NCBI RefSeq assembly: GCF_036324365.1
Contig: NZ_CP137080.1
Span: 2,294,001-2,358,000, forward strand
Length of the DNA stretch: 64,000 nt
Origin: Microbacterium limosum
Lineage (GTDB): Bacteria > Actinomycetota > Actinomycetes > Actinomycetales > Microbacteriaceae
Reading direction: 5' to 3'
The position numbers and the translations under genes are program-made. The notes beneath the pieces were generated by a model, which searched no databases, was not told the DNA's origin, and was given only the letters and a program-made list of their open reading frames with translations. The number at the start of each line of letters is the position of its first letter. Position 1 is the stretch's first letter. Of the stretch, positions 8,517 to 17,470 are shown one piece after another.

Positions 8517-8576
8517 TCTTGCCGCCCACGCCGATGCGCCCCGGCCGATGTCGGAGGCCCCTGCGACAATCTCCTC

Positions 8577-10055
8577 ATGGGAGGCCCTTTCGCCGCACTC
8601 GAGCAGTCGCTCGAAGCACTGCGTGCGGAATGGGATGCAGCGGTCGCGCCGACGCTCGCCGCTACGGCCGGTCCGGCGGTGTCGGATGCCGAACTGGTCG
8701 CGCTCGCCCGGGCGTCGGAAGATCTGGGCCGACGCCTCGACGCCCTGCGCACGATGGTCGCGGGAGAGATCGCGGAGCGCTCACGGCCCTCGCTCGGCGG
8801 CGAGCGGCTGAGCGCCCGATACGGTTGCCGAGACGCCTCCGAGCTCCTGCAGCGAGTCACCGGGGTGTCGGCGGCGACGGCTCGATCGCGCGCCGCGACC
8901 GCGCACGACGTGAGGCAGGGAGAGAGCCTGACCGGCGAGCCGCTCCCCGCGGCCTTCCCCGACGCCCGCGACGCCTTCCTCACGGGGGCGCTGGGCATCG
9001 ACGCGCTGACCGCGATCACACGCACCCTCGCGCCGCTGCGCGAGCGCTGTGCCGTCGCGAACGTGGCGGCCGCCGAGCGCGAGCTGGTCGCGGCGGCCAC
9101 GGGGACGACGAGCGACGCCGCGCCACCGGCCACCGCCGACGACATCCGGATCCAGGCGAAGGTGTGGGCACTCTACCTCGACCCCGACGGCGCCCTGCCC
9201 GACGACGAGAGAAACCATCGCCTCCGCGGCGTGCGGTTCGGGCGCTCGCGCGACGGCCTGGTCGACCTCCAGGGTCGCCTGCTGCCCGAGGTCGCCGCAC
9301 AGCTGCAGCGCCTGTGGGACGCCTACCTGAGCCCGCGCGCGGGCGACGGGCACGCGGATGCCGCGGCATCCGGCCCCGCTTTCACCCCCGACGACGGCAC
9401 CGCCACGGGCGAGCCTCCCGCCGACCTGCGCTCGCGCCCGCAGCGCCAGCACGACGCACTCGCCGGAATCCTGGCGGTGGCCGCCCGTTCCACCGAGACC
9501 CCCACCCTCGGCGGGCAGGCGCCGACACTGCTCGTGACCGTGGCGGCGCAAGAGCTGCACCGACCGGCCGGGATCGCCTACCTCGAAGGCGTGCGCCTTC
9601 CCGACGAAACCGGGTCTGACACCTCGCGTACGCCCGTCCCCGCAAGCTTCGCGCGTCAGATCGCGTGCTGCGGCGGCATCCAGACGCTCACCCTGGGCGG
9701 CGCGGGGCAGGTGCTGTCGCTCTCGAGCCCGCAGCGTGTGTTCACCGCCCACCAGCGCCGGGCGATCATCGCGCGCGACGGCGGCTGCGTGATCCCCGGA
9801 TGCCTGGTGCCCGCCGCCTGGTGCGAGATCCACCACGTCGTCCCGCACGCCGCGGGAGGCGCGACGCACATCGACAACGGGGTGATGCTGTGCTGGCACC
9901 ACCACCGCACGATCGACACCGGCGGCTGGCGCATCCGCGTGAGCGGCGGGGTTCCCGAGATCCGGGGGCCGTCGTGGTGGGATCCGTCGGGCAGATGGCG
10001 CCCGTCGCGTCGCGCAGTCGCGCCACGACCGATCGGGGTCGGGCCCCCGGCCTGA
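8577..10055 (+). CDS. DUF222 and HNH-nuclease domain protein
   Basis: The 492-residue protein has an N-terminal DUF222-like helical region and a C-terminal HNH zinc/metal-finger nuclease motif: RDGGCVIPGC, then CEIHHVVPHAAGG, ending DNGVMLCWHHHRTID. This architecture is found in many paralogous copies in actinobacteria (the 13E12-repeat family of mycobacteria) and is often linked to mobile DNA, but its function is unproven. I chose ATG 8577; it lies after the small-RNA terminator. It may be a cytoplasmic DNA endonuclease. The key His residues look intact. Confidence 0.85.
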   Translation: MGGPFAALEQSLEALRAEWDAAVAPTLAATAGPAVSDAELVALARASEDLGRRLDALRTMVAGEIAERSRPSLGGERLSARYGCRDASELLQRVTGVSAATARSRAATAHDVRQGESLTGEPLPAAFPDARDAFLTGALGIDALTAITRTLAPLRERCAVANVAAAERELVAAATGTTSDAAPPATADDIRIQAKVWALYLDPDGALPDDERNHRLRGVRFGRSRDGLVDLQGRLLPEVAAQLQRLWDAYLSPRAGDGHADAAASGPAFTPDDGTATGEPPADLRSRPQRQHDALAGILAVAARSTETPTLGGQAPTLLVTVAAQELHRPAGIAYLEGVRLPDETGSDTSRTPVPASFARQIACCGGIQTLTLGGAGQVLSLSSPQRVFTAHQRRAIIARDGGCVIPGCLVPAAWCEIHHVVPHAAGGATHIDNGVMLCWHHHRTIDTGGWRIRVSGGVPEIRGPSWWDPSGRWRPSRRAVAPRPIGVGPPA

Positions 10056-10112
10056 CGCCGAGGGCCGCGCCTCGCCGGTCGAGCCTCGCGCGGAGGGCGT
10101 ATCCTCTTGCCC

Positions 10113-10547
10113 ATGACCAACCGCCACCTCGCCGTCGACGCGTGGGAGAGTCTCTTCCGCGCCCAGCACGAGGTGTTCACCGAGATCAGCGATGACTTCC
10201 GCGACTCGGACCTCGCGCAGGCGGAGTACGACGTGCTGCTGACCGTGACCCGCGCCCCCGGCATGACGGCGAGGCTTCGCGACGTGACGTCGCTCATGCT
10301 CGTGAGCCAGCCCTCCGTCTCGCGGCTCGTCGACCGAATGGTGGCGCGCGGCCTCGTGACCAAGTGCGCCGATCCCGAAGACGGACGCGGCGCCCTCGTG
10401 CGTGCCACGGAGAAGGGCGCGGCAGCCTTCCGCAAGGTCGCCACGCAGCACGCTCGCACGATCAGCGAGAGGATGTCGCGCCTCGACGAGGACGAGCTGC
10501 GCCAGCTGCGCGACCTGACGTCGAAGCTCCGCGGTCAGGACTGCTGA
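10113..10547 (+). CDS. MarR-family transcriptional regulator
   Basis: A 144-residue winged-helix protein. The central part (QAEYDVLLTVTRAPGMTARLRDVTSLMLVSQPSVSRLVDRMVARGLVTKCADPEDGR) holds the recognition helix and the wing with the DxR motif of MarR proteins. I chose ATG 10113 over the TTG two codons upstream. It stands alone, with the HNH gene 57 bases before it and a strong terminator after it, so its targets are probably elsewhere. The ligand is unknown. Confidence 0.85.
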   Translation: MTNRHLAVDAWESLFRAQHEVFTEISDDFRDSDLAQAEYDVLLTVTRAPGMTARLRDVTSLMLVSQPSVSRLVDRMVARGLVTKCADPEDGRGALVRATEKGAAAFRKVATQHARTISERMSRLDEDELRQLRDLTSKLRGQDC

Positions 10548-10566
10548 GCGGCCCCTCCGGGCGCAC

Positions 10567-10600
10567 GGATGCCGCGGGCCGCCGTCGACCCGCGGCATCC
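10567..10600. terminator. Bidirectional terminator between marR-like gene and hsp20
   Basis: GGATGCCGCGGG and its complement form a perfect 12-bp stem with a ten-base loop between two convergent genes. The arms contain the GGATGCCGCGG word that recurs through the window. Confidence 0.6.
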
Positions 10601-10612
10601 ACCCCCGGCGGG

Positions 10613-11086
10613 CTACTGCTCGACGGAGTGCGGCGCGTCGGCCTGCGCCGTCTCGCCCCGATTCTCGTGCGCGGTGAGGATGGGGGTGTCGGCGTCGGTC
10701 TTCACCTCGACCTTGCGAGGCTTGGCCTTCTCGCTCACGGGGATCGTGACGCTGAGAACGCCGTTGCTGTACGTCGCCGCGATGTTGTCGGTGTCGATCC
10801 CCTGACCGAGGTTGAGCTGGCGCAGGAAGCTGGCCGCTTCGCGCTCGCGGGTGATCCACTTGACGCCGTCACCGGCGGCGAGCGTGCGCTCGGCACGGAT
10901 CGTCAGCAGCTGACCGTCCACGTCGATGTCGACAGAGCCGGGATCGATGCCCGGCAGGTCGGCGGTCAAGACGTAGTGGTCGCCGTCGCGGTACAGATCC
11001 ATCGGCATGCGCCGCGGTCCGCGGCGGGTGTCGAACAGGCCCATCGCGAGACGGTCGAGGTCACGGAACGGGTCGTAGGTCGCCAT
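10613..11086 (-). CDS. Small heat-shock protein, Hsp20/alpha-crystallin family
   Basis: The 157-residue protein has an alpha-crystallin domain over roughly residues 35-130 (YVLTADLPGIDPGSVDIDVDGQLLTIRAERT through YSNGVLSVTIPVSEKAKPRKVEV). It is an ATP-independent chaperone that holds unfolding proteins. ATG 11086 follows an AAGGAGAG ribosome site. Its 90-bp upstream region carries both a HAIR-type and a CIRCE-type inverted repeat, so dual repression by HspR and HrcA is likely. The gene is monocistronic, between a terminator and the pan operon. Confidence 0.93.
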   Translation of the reverse strand: MATYDPFRDLDRLAMGLFDTRRGPRRMPMDLYRDGDHYVLTADLPGIDPGSVDIDVDGQLLTIRAERTLAAGDGVKWITREREAASFLRQLNLGQGIDTDNIAATYSNGVLSVTIPVSEKAKPRKVEVKTDADTPILTAHENRGETAQADAPHSVEQ

Positions 11087-11118
11087 GATTCTCTCCTTCT
11101 GTTCTCGTCCAATCTGAA

Positions 11119-11139
11119 GTTGAGTCACATTGACTCAAC
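11119..11139 (-). promoter_or_regulatory. HAIR-type site (HspR operator) upstream of hsp20
   Basis: GTTGAGT-N7-ACTCAAC matches the HspR-associated inverted repeat consensus CTTGAGT-N7-ACTCAAG except for the outermost pair. TTGAGT can also act as the -35 on the minus strand, so HspR binding would block the promoter. Confidence 0.8.
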
Positions 11140-11149
11140 TAGTCTTAGA

Positions 11150-11176
11150 TTAGCACTTGATGGGAGAGAGTGCTAG
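11150..11176 (-). promoter_or_regulatory. CIRCE element (HrcA operator) overlapping the panB stop
   Basis: TTAGCACTT-N9-GAGTGCTAG matches the CIRCE consensus (TTAGCACTC-N9-GAGTGCTAA) at 16 of 18 arm positions with exact spacing. The right arm includes the panB stop codon (11173-11175). Confidence 0.8.
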
Positions 11177-12018
11177 AGGGTGTGGCGCAGGCGAGCGGCC
11201 TCGTCCGCGGGCATCCCGTAGCCGTGCTCCGGCGCCGGGTAGGCGCCCGAGCGCACCTCGTCGGCGTACGCGGAGACGCCCGCGATCATCGCTTCGCGCA
11301 GGGCGGCATAGCGCTTGACGAACCGCGCCGGGGCGCCGTCGTGGATGCCGAGCAGATCGTGGAACACGAGCACCTGGCCGTCGGTGGCGGGGCCCGCCCC
11401 GATGCCGATGACCGGCACGTGCAAGAGCGGCACGATCGCCTCGGTGGCAGCACTCGGGATCGCCTCGAACACGATGGCGAAGCATCCCGCGTCCTGGAGC
11501 GCGACGGCGTCGTGACCCACCCGTGCGGCCTCCTCGGCCGTGCGGCCCTGCGACCGGAACCCGCCGAGGACGGCGGCGGTCTGCGGCGTCAGGCCGACGT
11601 GCCCCATGACGGGGATGCCGGCGGCCACGAGTGCGCGGGCACGCTCGACCGACGTACCGCCGCGTTCGATCTTGACGGCGTCGGCGCCGCCCTCCTTCAC
11701 GAAGCGCTGCGCCGTGAGGATCGCCTGCTCGTCGGAGACCTCGTACGAACCGAACGGCAGGTCGGCCACGAGCATCGGCCCCGAGAGCCCGCGCCGAACG
11801 GCTTTCACCAGCACGAGCATCTCGTCGATCGTGACGGGCACCGTGCTGTCGTAGCCGAGCACCGTCATCGCCCCCGAGTCGCCGACAAGCACGATGTCGA
11901 CCCCCGCCGCCGATGCGACCTGCGCGCTCGGGAAGTCGTACGCCGTGACCATGACGATGGCCTCCCGCGCCGCCTTCCGCGCAGCGAGGGTGGCGAAGGT
12001 CACCGGCCCCGCGCTCAT
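11173..12018 (-). CDS. panB: 3-methyl-2-oxobutanoate hydroxymethyltransferase
   Basis: PanB transfers a one-carbon unit from methylene-tetrahydrofolate to alpha-ketoisovalerate, giving ketopantoate for CoA. The 281-residue protein has the TIM-barrel motifs VTAYDFPSAQVA, VLVGDSGAMTVLGYDST (Mg2+-binding Asp), DAVKIERGG and PVMGHVGLTPQ, with the catalytic Glu in FAIVFEAIP. It is the last gene of the panC-panD-panB run; its ATG overlaps the panD stop by four bases. Length is normal for the family. Confidence 0.95.
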   Translation of the reverse strand: MSAGPVTFATLAARKAAREAIVMVTAYDFPSAQVASAAGVDIVLVGDSGAMTVLGYDSTVPVTIDEMLVLVKAVRRGLSGPMLVADLPFGSYEVSDEQAILTAQRFVKEGGADAVKIERGGTSVERARALVAAGIPVMGHVGLTPQTAAVLGGFRSQGRTAEEAARVGHDAVALQDAGCFAIVFEAIPSAATEAIVPLLHVPVIGIGAGPATDGQVLVFHDLLGIHDGAPARFVKRYAALREAMIAGVSAYADEVRSGAYPAPEHGYGMPADEAARLRHTL

Positions 12019-12410
12019 GACCGCGCCGAATCTGTGCGCAGCGTCGCCACGGCGGCGTCGACGTCGATGATTCCGTTGCGGCGGTCCACGTGCACGACCA
12101 CGGGCTCGTAGGCGGCCAGCTCGGCCTCGGAGTACTGGGCGTAGGTGATCACGATGACCGTGTCGCCCGTGTGCACGAGACGCGCCGCCGCACCGTTGAC
12201 CTGCAGGATGCCGGTGCCCCGCTCCCCCACGAGCGCATACGTCTCGAAGCGCGCGCCGTTGTCGATGTCGAGCACCTGCACCTGCTCGTTCTCGCGGATG
12301 TCCGCCGCGTCGAGCAGGTCGGCATCGATCGTGATCGAGCCGACGTAGTTCAGATCGCTGCCGGTGATCGTCGCGCGGTGGATCTTCGATTTCAGCATCG
12401 TGCGCTGCAT
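12015..12410 (-). CDS. panD: Aspartate 1-decarboxylase
   Basis: PanD makes beta-alanine. The 131-residue proenzyme carries the Gly24-Ser25 self-cleavage site (NYVGSITID) that creates the pyruvoyl cofactor, Lys9 in KSKIH and the conserved DNGARFETYAL segment. The position of Gly24-Ser25 supports ATG 12410 as start. It overlaps panC by one base and panB by four. Confidence 0.95.
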   Translation of the reverse strand: MQRTMLKSKIHRATITGSDLNYVGSITIDADLLDAADIRENEQVQVLDIDNGARFETYALVGERGTGILQVNGAAARLVHTGDTVIVITYAQYSEAELAAYEPVVVHVDRRNGIIDVDAAVATLRTDSARS

Positions 12411-13261
12411 CAGCGGGGAACCTCCAGGATCCGGTTGTCGATGAGACGGGCGCGCCCCACCCTTGCGGCGACGGCCAACAGCGCCGCGCGCTCGATGCGA
12501 TCGAGCCGGCGCAGGTCGTCGGGATGCCGCAACTCCAGGTACTCCGGATCTATTCCGGCATCGGCCAGCACGTCCCGCGCCGCGGTCAGCACGGGCCCCG
12601 CCGCGGTCTCGCCCCCCGCGACCGCCGCCGCGGCGGCGGCGAGAGCCCTGTTGAGGGCCGTCGCCTGCGCGCGGGCTTCGGCGTCGAGGTAGACGTTGCG
12701 CGAGCTCATCGCGAGGCCGTCGGGTTCCCGGACGATGGGGCACGCCTCGATCCGGACGGGGATGTCGAGATCGCGCACGAGCCGCCTCACGACGAGTACC
12801 TGCTGGGCGTCCTTCTGCCCGAAGTACGCGACGTCGGGCGTGACCATGTTCAGCAGCTTCGCCACGACGGTGGCCACGCCGTCGAAGTGGCCGGCACCGC
12901 GCGAGGCGCCGCAGAGCACCTCCGTGATGCCCGAGATGTGGATCGTCGTCGCGAACCCGTCGGGGTAGATCTCCTGGGTCGACGGCGCGAAGAGGATGTC
13001 GGCCCCCTCCCCCTCGGCGAGCGCGGCGTCGCGCACCTCGTCGCGCGGGTAGGCGCTGAGGTCCTCGCCGGCCGCGAACTGGGTCGGGTTGACGAAGAGC
13101 GAGACGACGACGAGCCCGGAATCGGCGCGCGCGCGGCGCACGAGTGAGAGGTGTCCCTCGTGGAGCGCCCCCATCGTCGGCACGAGCCCGATACGTCGAC
13201 CCGCCGCGCGGGCATCCCGCGCCGCGGCACGCATCTCGGTCACGGTCCGTACGATCCTCAT
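12410..13261 (-). CDS. panC: Pantothenate synthetase
   Basis: PanC joins pantoate and beta-alanine with ATP. The 283-residue enzyme shows PTMGALHEGHLSLV (HxGH nucleotide-binding signature), VSLFVNPTQF, YFGQKDAQQ and the late MSSRN loop equivalent to KMSKS. It overlaps the upstream DUF2520 gene by four bases, forming a tightly coupled four-gene run. Confidence 0.95.
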   Translation of the reverse strand: MRIVRTVTEMRAAARDARAAGRRIGLVPTMGALHEGHLSLVRRARADSGLVVVSLFVNPTQFAAGEDLSAYPRDEVRDAALAEGEGADILFAPSTQEIYPDGFATTIHISGITEVLCGASRGAGHFDGVATVVAKLLNMVTPDVAYFGQKDAQQVLVVRRLVRDLDIPVRIEACPIVREPDGLAMSSRNVYLDAEARAQATALNRALAAAAAAVAGGETAAGPVLTAARDVLADAGIDPEYLELRHPDDLRRLDRIERAALLAVAARVGRARLIDNRILEVPR

Positions 13262-14034
13262 CCGCGGATCCGTCCTCTCTCTGCCAGGTCGTGCGTCGCA
13301 TCGCGCAGCACGTCGAAAAGGGGGAGCAGGTGGGGGGCGTCGCTCTCGATCGCCGCGCGCTGCCGCCGCACCGTCGCGTCGTCGCCCCGCGCCACCGGGC
13401 CGGTCAGGGCGCCCGAGGGTCCGAGCGAGGCCCAGTTCGCCACCGTCGCCGCCACGAGCGGATGCAGCAGCGCCCGGGCGTCGGCGCCATCGAGCCCGGC
13501 GGTGGCGGCCACCTGCTCCGCGGCATCCAGCAGCGTCACGAGGTAGTTCGATGCGACGGATGCCGCGGCGTGGTACCCCGCCCTCTGCTCGTCCCGCACC
13601 TCGAAGGCGCGGAGGCCGAGGGCCTCGGCGAGCGCCCGGGCCGCGTCGAGCGCCTCCGGTGTGATGCCGGCGATCGCGCATCCGACACCGGCGAACGCCT
13701 CGGGCTCTTCGTCGCCCGTGAAGGTCTGCAGGGGATGCAGGCCCGCGTCGGCGCCGGACCCGCGCAGCGGCGTCGCACCCGAGGTGTGCACGATCACGCC
13801 GCCGAACCCCGACGCGCGCACCGTCGACGCGGCATCGGCGATCGCGGCATCCGGCACGCACAGCACCACGGCGTCGACGCGCCTCGTGTCCAGCGCCTGG
13901 TCCCGGCCGAAGGGACCCGTGACGGTCGACCCCGCGGCGGAGAGGGCCCGCGCCAGCGGGCGGCCGAGGCGCCCGGCACCGACGACGGCGACCGTCGCGA
14001 CGGGGCGACGCGGCTGCGGCGTGGTGGGGATCAT
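13258..14034 (-). CDS. Rossmann-like / DUF2520 protein, pan-operon member
   Basis: A 258-residue protein with an N-terminal dinucleotide fold (VAVVGAGRLGRPLARAL) and an all-helical C-terminal DUF2520 domain (YHAAASVASNYLVTLLDAAEQ). This resembles the 6-phosphogluconate-dehydrogenase/ketopantoate-reductase superfamily. The same neighbour precedes panC in mycobacteria (Rv3603c before panC Rv3602c and panD Rv3601c). Its reaction is not established. Since no panE is in this window and the other pantothenate steps are, ketopantoate reduction is a reasonable but untested idea. I prefer ATG 14034; a GTG at 14046 would add four codons. Confidence 0.8.
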   Translation of the reverse strand: MIPTTPQPRRPVATVAVVGAGRLGRPLARALSAAGSTVTGPFGRDQALDTRRVDAVVLCVPDAAIADAASTVRASGFGGVIVHTSGATPLRGSGADAGLHPLQTFTGDEEPEAFAGVGCAIAGITPEALDAARALAEALGLRAFEVRDEQRAGYHAAASVASNYLVTLLDAAEQVAATAGLDGADARALLHPLVAATVANWASLGPSGALTGPVARGDDATVRRQRAAIESDAPHLLPLFDVLRDATHDLAERGRIRG

Positions 14035-14116
14035 GGGGTCACACACCCGGGACGGACGGTGCGGGTGTGTCGAGTATCCTCCACGACCGCGCGCCGGACA
14101 AATACGCCACCGACGT

Positions 14117-15049
14117 TCACAGCTTGCGCAGGAGCACGCTCTCGACGGCGTGATCCGCGCCCTTACGCAGCACGAGGTCGGCGCGGTGACGGGTGGGCAG
14201 CACGTTCTCCCGCAGGTTCGGCAGGTTCACGCCGTGCCAGAATCCCGCAGCCTTCTCCACCGCCTCGGCATCGCTCAGGTCGGCGTAGGTACGGAAGTAA
14301 GAGGCCGGGTCGCGGAACGCCGCCTCGCGCAGCGCGAGGAACCGCTCGGTGTACCACCGCTCGATGTCGGATGCCGCGGCATCCACATAGATGGAAAAGT
14401 CGAAGAACTCGGCCACGGATACGTCGTTGGGGCGCGGCGGCGGCTGGAGCACGTTCAGACCCTCGACGATCAGCACGTCGGGGCGCCGAACGGTCACCAC
14501 CTCGCCGGGCACGATGTCGTAGATGCGGTGAGAGTAGACCGGCGCCCGCACCTCGCTCGCGCCGCTCTTCACGGCCGCGACGAACTCGACGAGGGCGCGG
14601 CGGTCGTACGACTCCGGGAAGCCCTTGCGACGCATGAGACCCCGGCGCTCGAGCTCCGCGTTCGGGAGCAGGAAGCCGTCGGTGGTGACGAGCTGCACGC
14701 GCGGGGTGTCGGCCCAGCGGGCGACCAGCTCTCGCAGCAGCCGCGCGATGGTCGACTTGCCGACGGCGACCGACCCGGCGATCGCGATGATGAACGGCGT
14801 CGTGGTGTCGGGTTCGTCGAGGAACGTCGCGGTGGAGGCGCCGAGCGACTGCGCCCCCGCGGCGTAGAGACTGAGAAGGCGGCTGAGCGGCAGGTACACG
14901 TCCGCGACCTCGCCCAGGTCGAGTCGGTCGCCGAGCCCCCGCACGTGCTCGATCTCCTCCGCCGTCAGCGGCTGGGGCATGTCGGCGGCGAGGCGCGCCC
15001 ATTCGGCGCGGGTGATCTCGCGATACGTCGAGGGGATCGGCTCGCTCAC
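14117..15049 (-). CDS. coaA: Type I pantothenate kinase
   Basis: CoaA phosphorylates pantothenate, the committed step to CoA. The 310-residue protein has the Walker A motif GSVAVGKST near residue 95, DGFLLPN, the pantothenate-site stretch [22 protein letters not shown] and [12 protein letters not shown]. It is translationally coupled to coaBC (four-base overlap at 15046-15049) and separated by an 82-base gap from the pan genes. Confidence 0.95.
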   Translation of the reverse strand: MSEPIPSTYREITRAEWARLAADMPQPLTAEEIEHVRGLGDRLDLGEVADVYLPLSRLLSLYAAGAQSLGASTATFLDEPDTTTPFIIAIAGSVAVGKSTIARLLRELVARWADTPRVQLVTTDGFLLPNAELERRGLMRRKGFPESYDRRALVEFVAAVKSGASEVRAPVYSHRIYDIVPGEVVTVRRPDVLIVEGLNVLQPPPRPNDVSVAEFFDFSIYVDAAASDIERWYTERFLALREAAFRDPASYFRTYADLSDAEAVEKAAGFWHGVNLPNLRENVLPTRHRADLVLRKGADHAVESVLLRKL

Positions 15050-16308
15050 GCCGTCGGCTCGGCCTCGTCGCGTCCGACCAGCAGATCCCCTGCGGCGTCG
15101 AGCACGGCGTCGGCCACCTCGCGCTTGCTCCCCGAGACCTGCGCGACCACGCGGCCGGTGCGATCGAGCACGGTCGCGGCGTTCTCGTCGGCGCCGAACC
15201 CCCGCCCGCCGCCGACGGCGTTGGCGACGAGAAGATCGGCGGGCGTGCGCGCGACCTTCGCGCGGGCGAGCGCGACGAGCTCGTCGGCGTCCCGTGCCGT
15301 CTCCGCGGCGAAGCCGACGACGATACGGCCGGGCACGGGGTGGGCGACGAGCTCGGCGAGCACATCGGGAGTGCGAACGAGGGCGAGTTCGAGCGTCTCG
15401 CCGAGCTCGTCCTTCTTGAGCTTGCGCTCCCGGGGCTCGGCGGGGGCGAAGTCGGCGACGGCGGCCGCCATCACGACGACGGACGCCGACCCCGCGAGCT
15501 CCTGTACCCGCGCCGCCAGCTCGGCGGCGGTCTCGACGTCGACGCGCGTGACACCCGCTGCGGCGACGTCGGCGGCGGGCGCGGCATCCATGTTCGCGGC
15601 GATGACGGTGACCTCGGCTCCGCGGGCGGCGGCGGCGAGCGCGAACGCCGCGCCCTGCTTGCCGCTCGAGCGGTTGCCGAGGAAGCGGACGGGGTCGATG
15701 GGCTCCCGCGTCCCGCCGGCGGTGATCAGCACGCGCCGACCCTCGAGGTCGCGCGGGACGGCGGTGCGGGCCGCGGATGCCGCGACGAGCGTCGCCTGGA
15801 CGATCTCGTCCGGCTCACTCATGCGCCCCGGCCCGATGTCGGCTCCCGTGAGTCGGCCGGACCCCGGCCCGACGATCGTCGTGCCGCGCTCCCGCAGCGT
15901 CGCGATGTTCGCGGTCGTGGCGGGGTGCTGCCACATCTCGGTGTGCATCGCGGGGGCGACCACGAGCGGCGCCCGACTTGCCAGCACCGTCGTGCCGAGG
16001 AGATCGTCGGCGATCCCCGCCGCGAGCTTCGCGATCGTGTTCGCCGTGGCGGGGGCGATGACCACGACATCCGCCTGCTGCCCCAGTGCGACGTGGCGCA
16101 CGGCCGCGACGTCGTCGAAGATCGAGGTGTTCAGGGGGTTGCGGCTGATGGCCTCCCACGTCGGGGCACCCACGAACCGCAGCGCGGAATCGGTGGCGAT
16201 CACCCGCACCTCGTGGCCGAGGAGCACGAGGTCCCGCACGATCTGCACGGTCTTGTACGCGGCGATGCCGCCCGTGACACCTACGACGATGTTGAGCGGC
16301 CGATCCAT
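15046..16308 (-). CDS. coaBC: Bifunctional phosphopantothenoylcysteine decarboxylase / phosphopantothenate-cysteine ligase
   Basis: The 420-residue protein combines FMN-dependent CoaC (N-terminal ~190 residues: [40 protein letters not shown]) with CoaB ([38 protein letters not shown]). In the CoaC clamp the motif reads [11 protein letters not shown], whereas E. coli has a Cys just before the Asp-Ile-Gly; I see no Cys here. It converts 4'-phosphopantothenate to 4'-phosphopantetheine in two steps. First gene of the coaBC-coaA unit. Confidence 0.94.
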   Translation of the reverse strand: MDRPLNIVVGVTGGIAAYKTVQIVRDLVLLGHEVRVIATDSALRFVGAPTWEAISRNPLNTSIFDDVAAVRHVALGQQADVVVIAPATANTIAKLAAGIADDLLGTTVLASRAPLVVAPAMHTEMWQHPATTANIATLRERGTTIVGPGSGRLTGADIGPGRMSEPDEIVQATLVAASAARTAVPRDLEGRRVLITAGGTREPIDPVRFLGNRSSGKQGAAFALAAAARGAEVTVIAANMDAAPAADVAAAGVTRVDVETAAELAARVQELAGSASVVVMAAAVADFAPAEPRERKLKKDELGETLELALVRTPDVLAELVAHPVPGRIVVGFAAETARDADELVALARAKVARTPADLLVANAVGGGRGFGADENAATVLDRTGRVVAQVSGSKREVADAVLDAAGDLLVGRDEAEPTA

Positions 16309-16357
16309 GATGAGCCCACTGTATCGGGGCGGGCGGCGCCGACGCCCCTGCGAGCCG

Positions 16358-16378
16358 GCTCGGTGGAGCCGACCGAGC
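16358..16378 (-). terminator. Possible terminator after glsA
   Basis: GCTCGGT and ACCGAGC form a 7-bp stem with a seven-base loop just after the glsA stop on the minus strand and before coaBC. No T-tract is present. Confidence 0.35.
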
Positions 16379-16381
16379 GGC

Positions 16382-17326
16382 TCACCCCCGCAGGGATCCG
16401 AAGAGGTGGAGGTCGAGGTCCTCGCTCAGCAGCTCGCTCGCGATGCGGCCGCGCACGCTGGTGCCCTGGTCATCGAGCGGCGGGCTCACGACCGCCGCCC
16501 CGAGAACGCCGGGAGCCGACAGCACGATCGCCCCGGACACGCTCGACTTCGCGGGGATGCCCACGCGCCTCATCCAGCGTCCAGAGCCGTCGTAGACACC
16601 GCACGTCGCCATCACCGCGACGACATCGCGCGCGACCCGAGACGGCACCACGTGGTGGCCGGTGACGGGGTTGACGCCCCCCAGCGCGAGGGTCGCTCCC
16701 ATCACGGCCAGCGCCTCGGCGTCGACGAGCACGGCGCAGGCGCGCGCATACACCTCCACCGCTTCATCTGCGCCGAGGGCGAGCGTGCCCTCCGAGCGCA
16801 TGAGGTGGGCGAGCGCGTGGTTTCGATCGCCGAGTAGGTGCTCGTTCCGGGCGACGTCCTCGTCGACCTCGAGGGCTCGCCCGGCGAAGGCGGACAGACC
16901 CCGCAGGATCCGCTCATTACGTCCTTCGGCGTTCCCGCCGTCGACCAGCGCGGCCGTCAGAAGGGCCCCCGCATTGACCATCGGGTTGGGCGGGCGGCCC
17001 GTTCCGCTTTCGAGCTTGATGGCGTCGAAGGCCTCGCCGGTCGGCTCGATGCCCACGCGCTCGAGTGCGTCGCCGTCCGTGTCGACCAGTGCGAGGGCGA
17101 ACAGGAACGGCTTCACGGCCGACTGGATGCTGAAGGCGACGTCGGCATCGCCGCTTCCGCGAATCGAGCCGTCGGCCTGCGCGAGCGCGACACCGAAGAA
17201 GTCGGGATCGGCACCCGCCAGCTGCGGGATGCTGTCGTCGACTTCGCCGCCACCCTCGCGGCGCACCCTCTCTTCGAGCGCGTCCAGGTCGTAGGTGTGG
17301 TGATCGGGAGCGGGAACCTTCGCCAT
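16382..17326 (-). CDS. glsA: Glutaminase A
   Basis: A serine-dependent glutaminase of 314 residues that hydrolyses glutamine to glutamate and ammonia. It carries the beta-lactamase-like SxxK motif in FSIQSAVKPFLFALAL (near residue 66), ESGTGRPPNPMVNAGAL and the C-terminal KSSVSGAIVLS loop. It is transcribed divergently from the XRE-cupin gene; the 144-bp region between them should hold both promoters. Function is well supported by motifs and length. Confidence 0.92.
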   Translation of the reverse strand: MAKVPAPDHHTYDLDALEERVRREGGGEVDDSIPQLAGADPDFFGVALAQADGSIRGSGDADVAFSIQSAVKPFLFALALVDTDGDALERVGIEPTGEAFDAIKLESGTGRPPNPMVNAGALLTAALVDGGNAEGRNERILRGLSAFAGRALEVDEDVARNEHLLGDRNHALAHLMRSEGTLALGADEAVEVYARACAVLVDAEALAVMGATLALGGVNPVTGHHVVPSRVARDVVAVMATCGVYDGSGRWMRRVGIPAKSSVSGAIVLSAPGVLGAAVVSPPLDDQGTSVRGRIASELLSEDLDLHLFGSLRG

Positions 17327-17470
17327 GCCTCCAGCCTGGCACGGGCGCCCTCGTGCAAGCGGTGGCGCTCATCGAACGCGAGGCACGCGGGAACCGCCCC
17401 GAGTAGGCGCGGCGACCACCGGCCAGGCGGTGAGCTCGGGGCGGGTCCGCGCAACGCCTAGGTTGGAGGC

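Larger units (their letters stand above)
8355..8517 (+). repeat. Copy 2 of the ~163-bp direct repeat
   Basis: Same architecture as 7438-7601. The upstream inverted repeat is eight pairs here, because one arm base changed (GATAACGG 8365-8372 with CCGTTATC 8387-8394). Copy 2 ends about 60 bases before the start of the HNH-protein gene. Confidence 0.85.

Noticed and set aside
7438..8517. The two 163-bp repeats as phage or integron attachment sites
   Set aside because: No integrase, recombinase or tRNA end is nearby, and the repeats have a promoter-terminator layout rather than a core crossover site.
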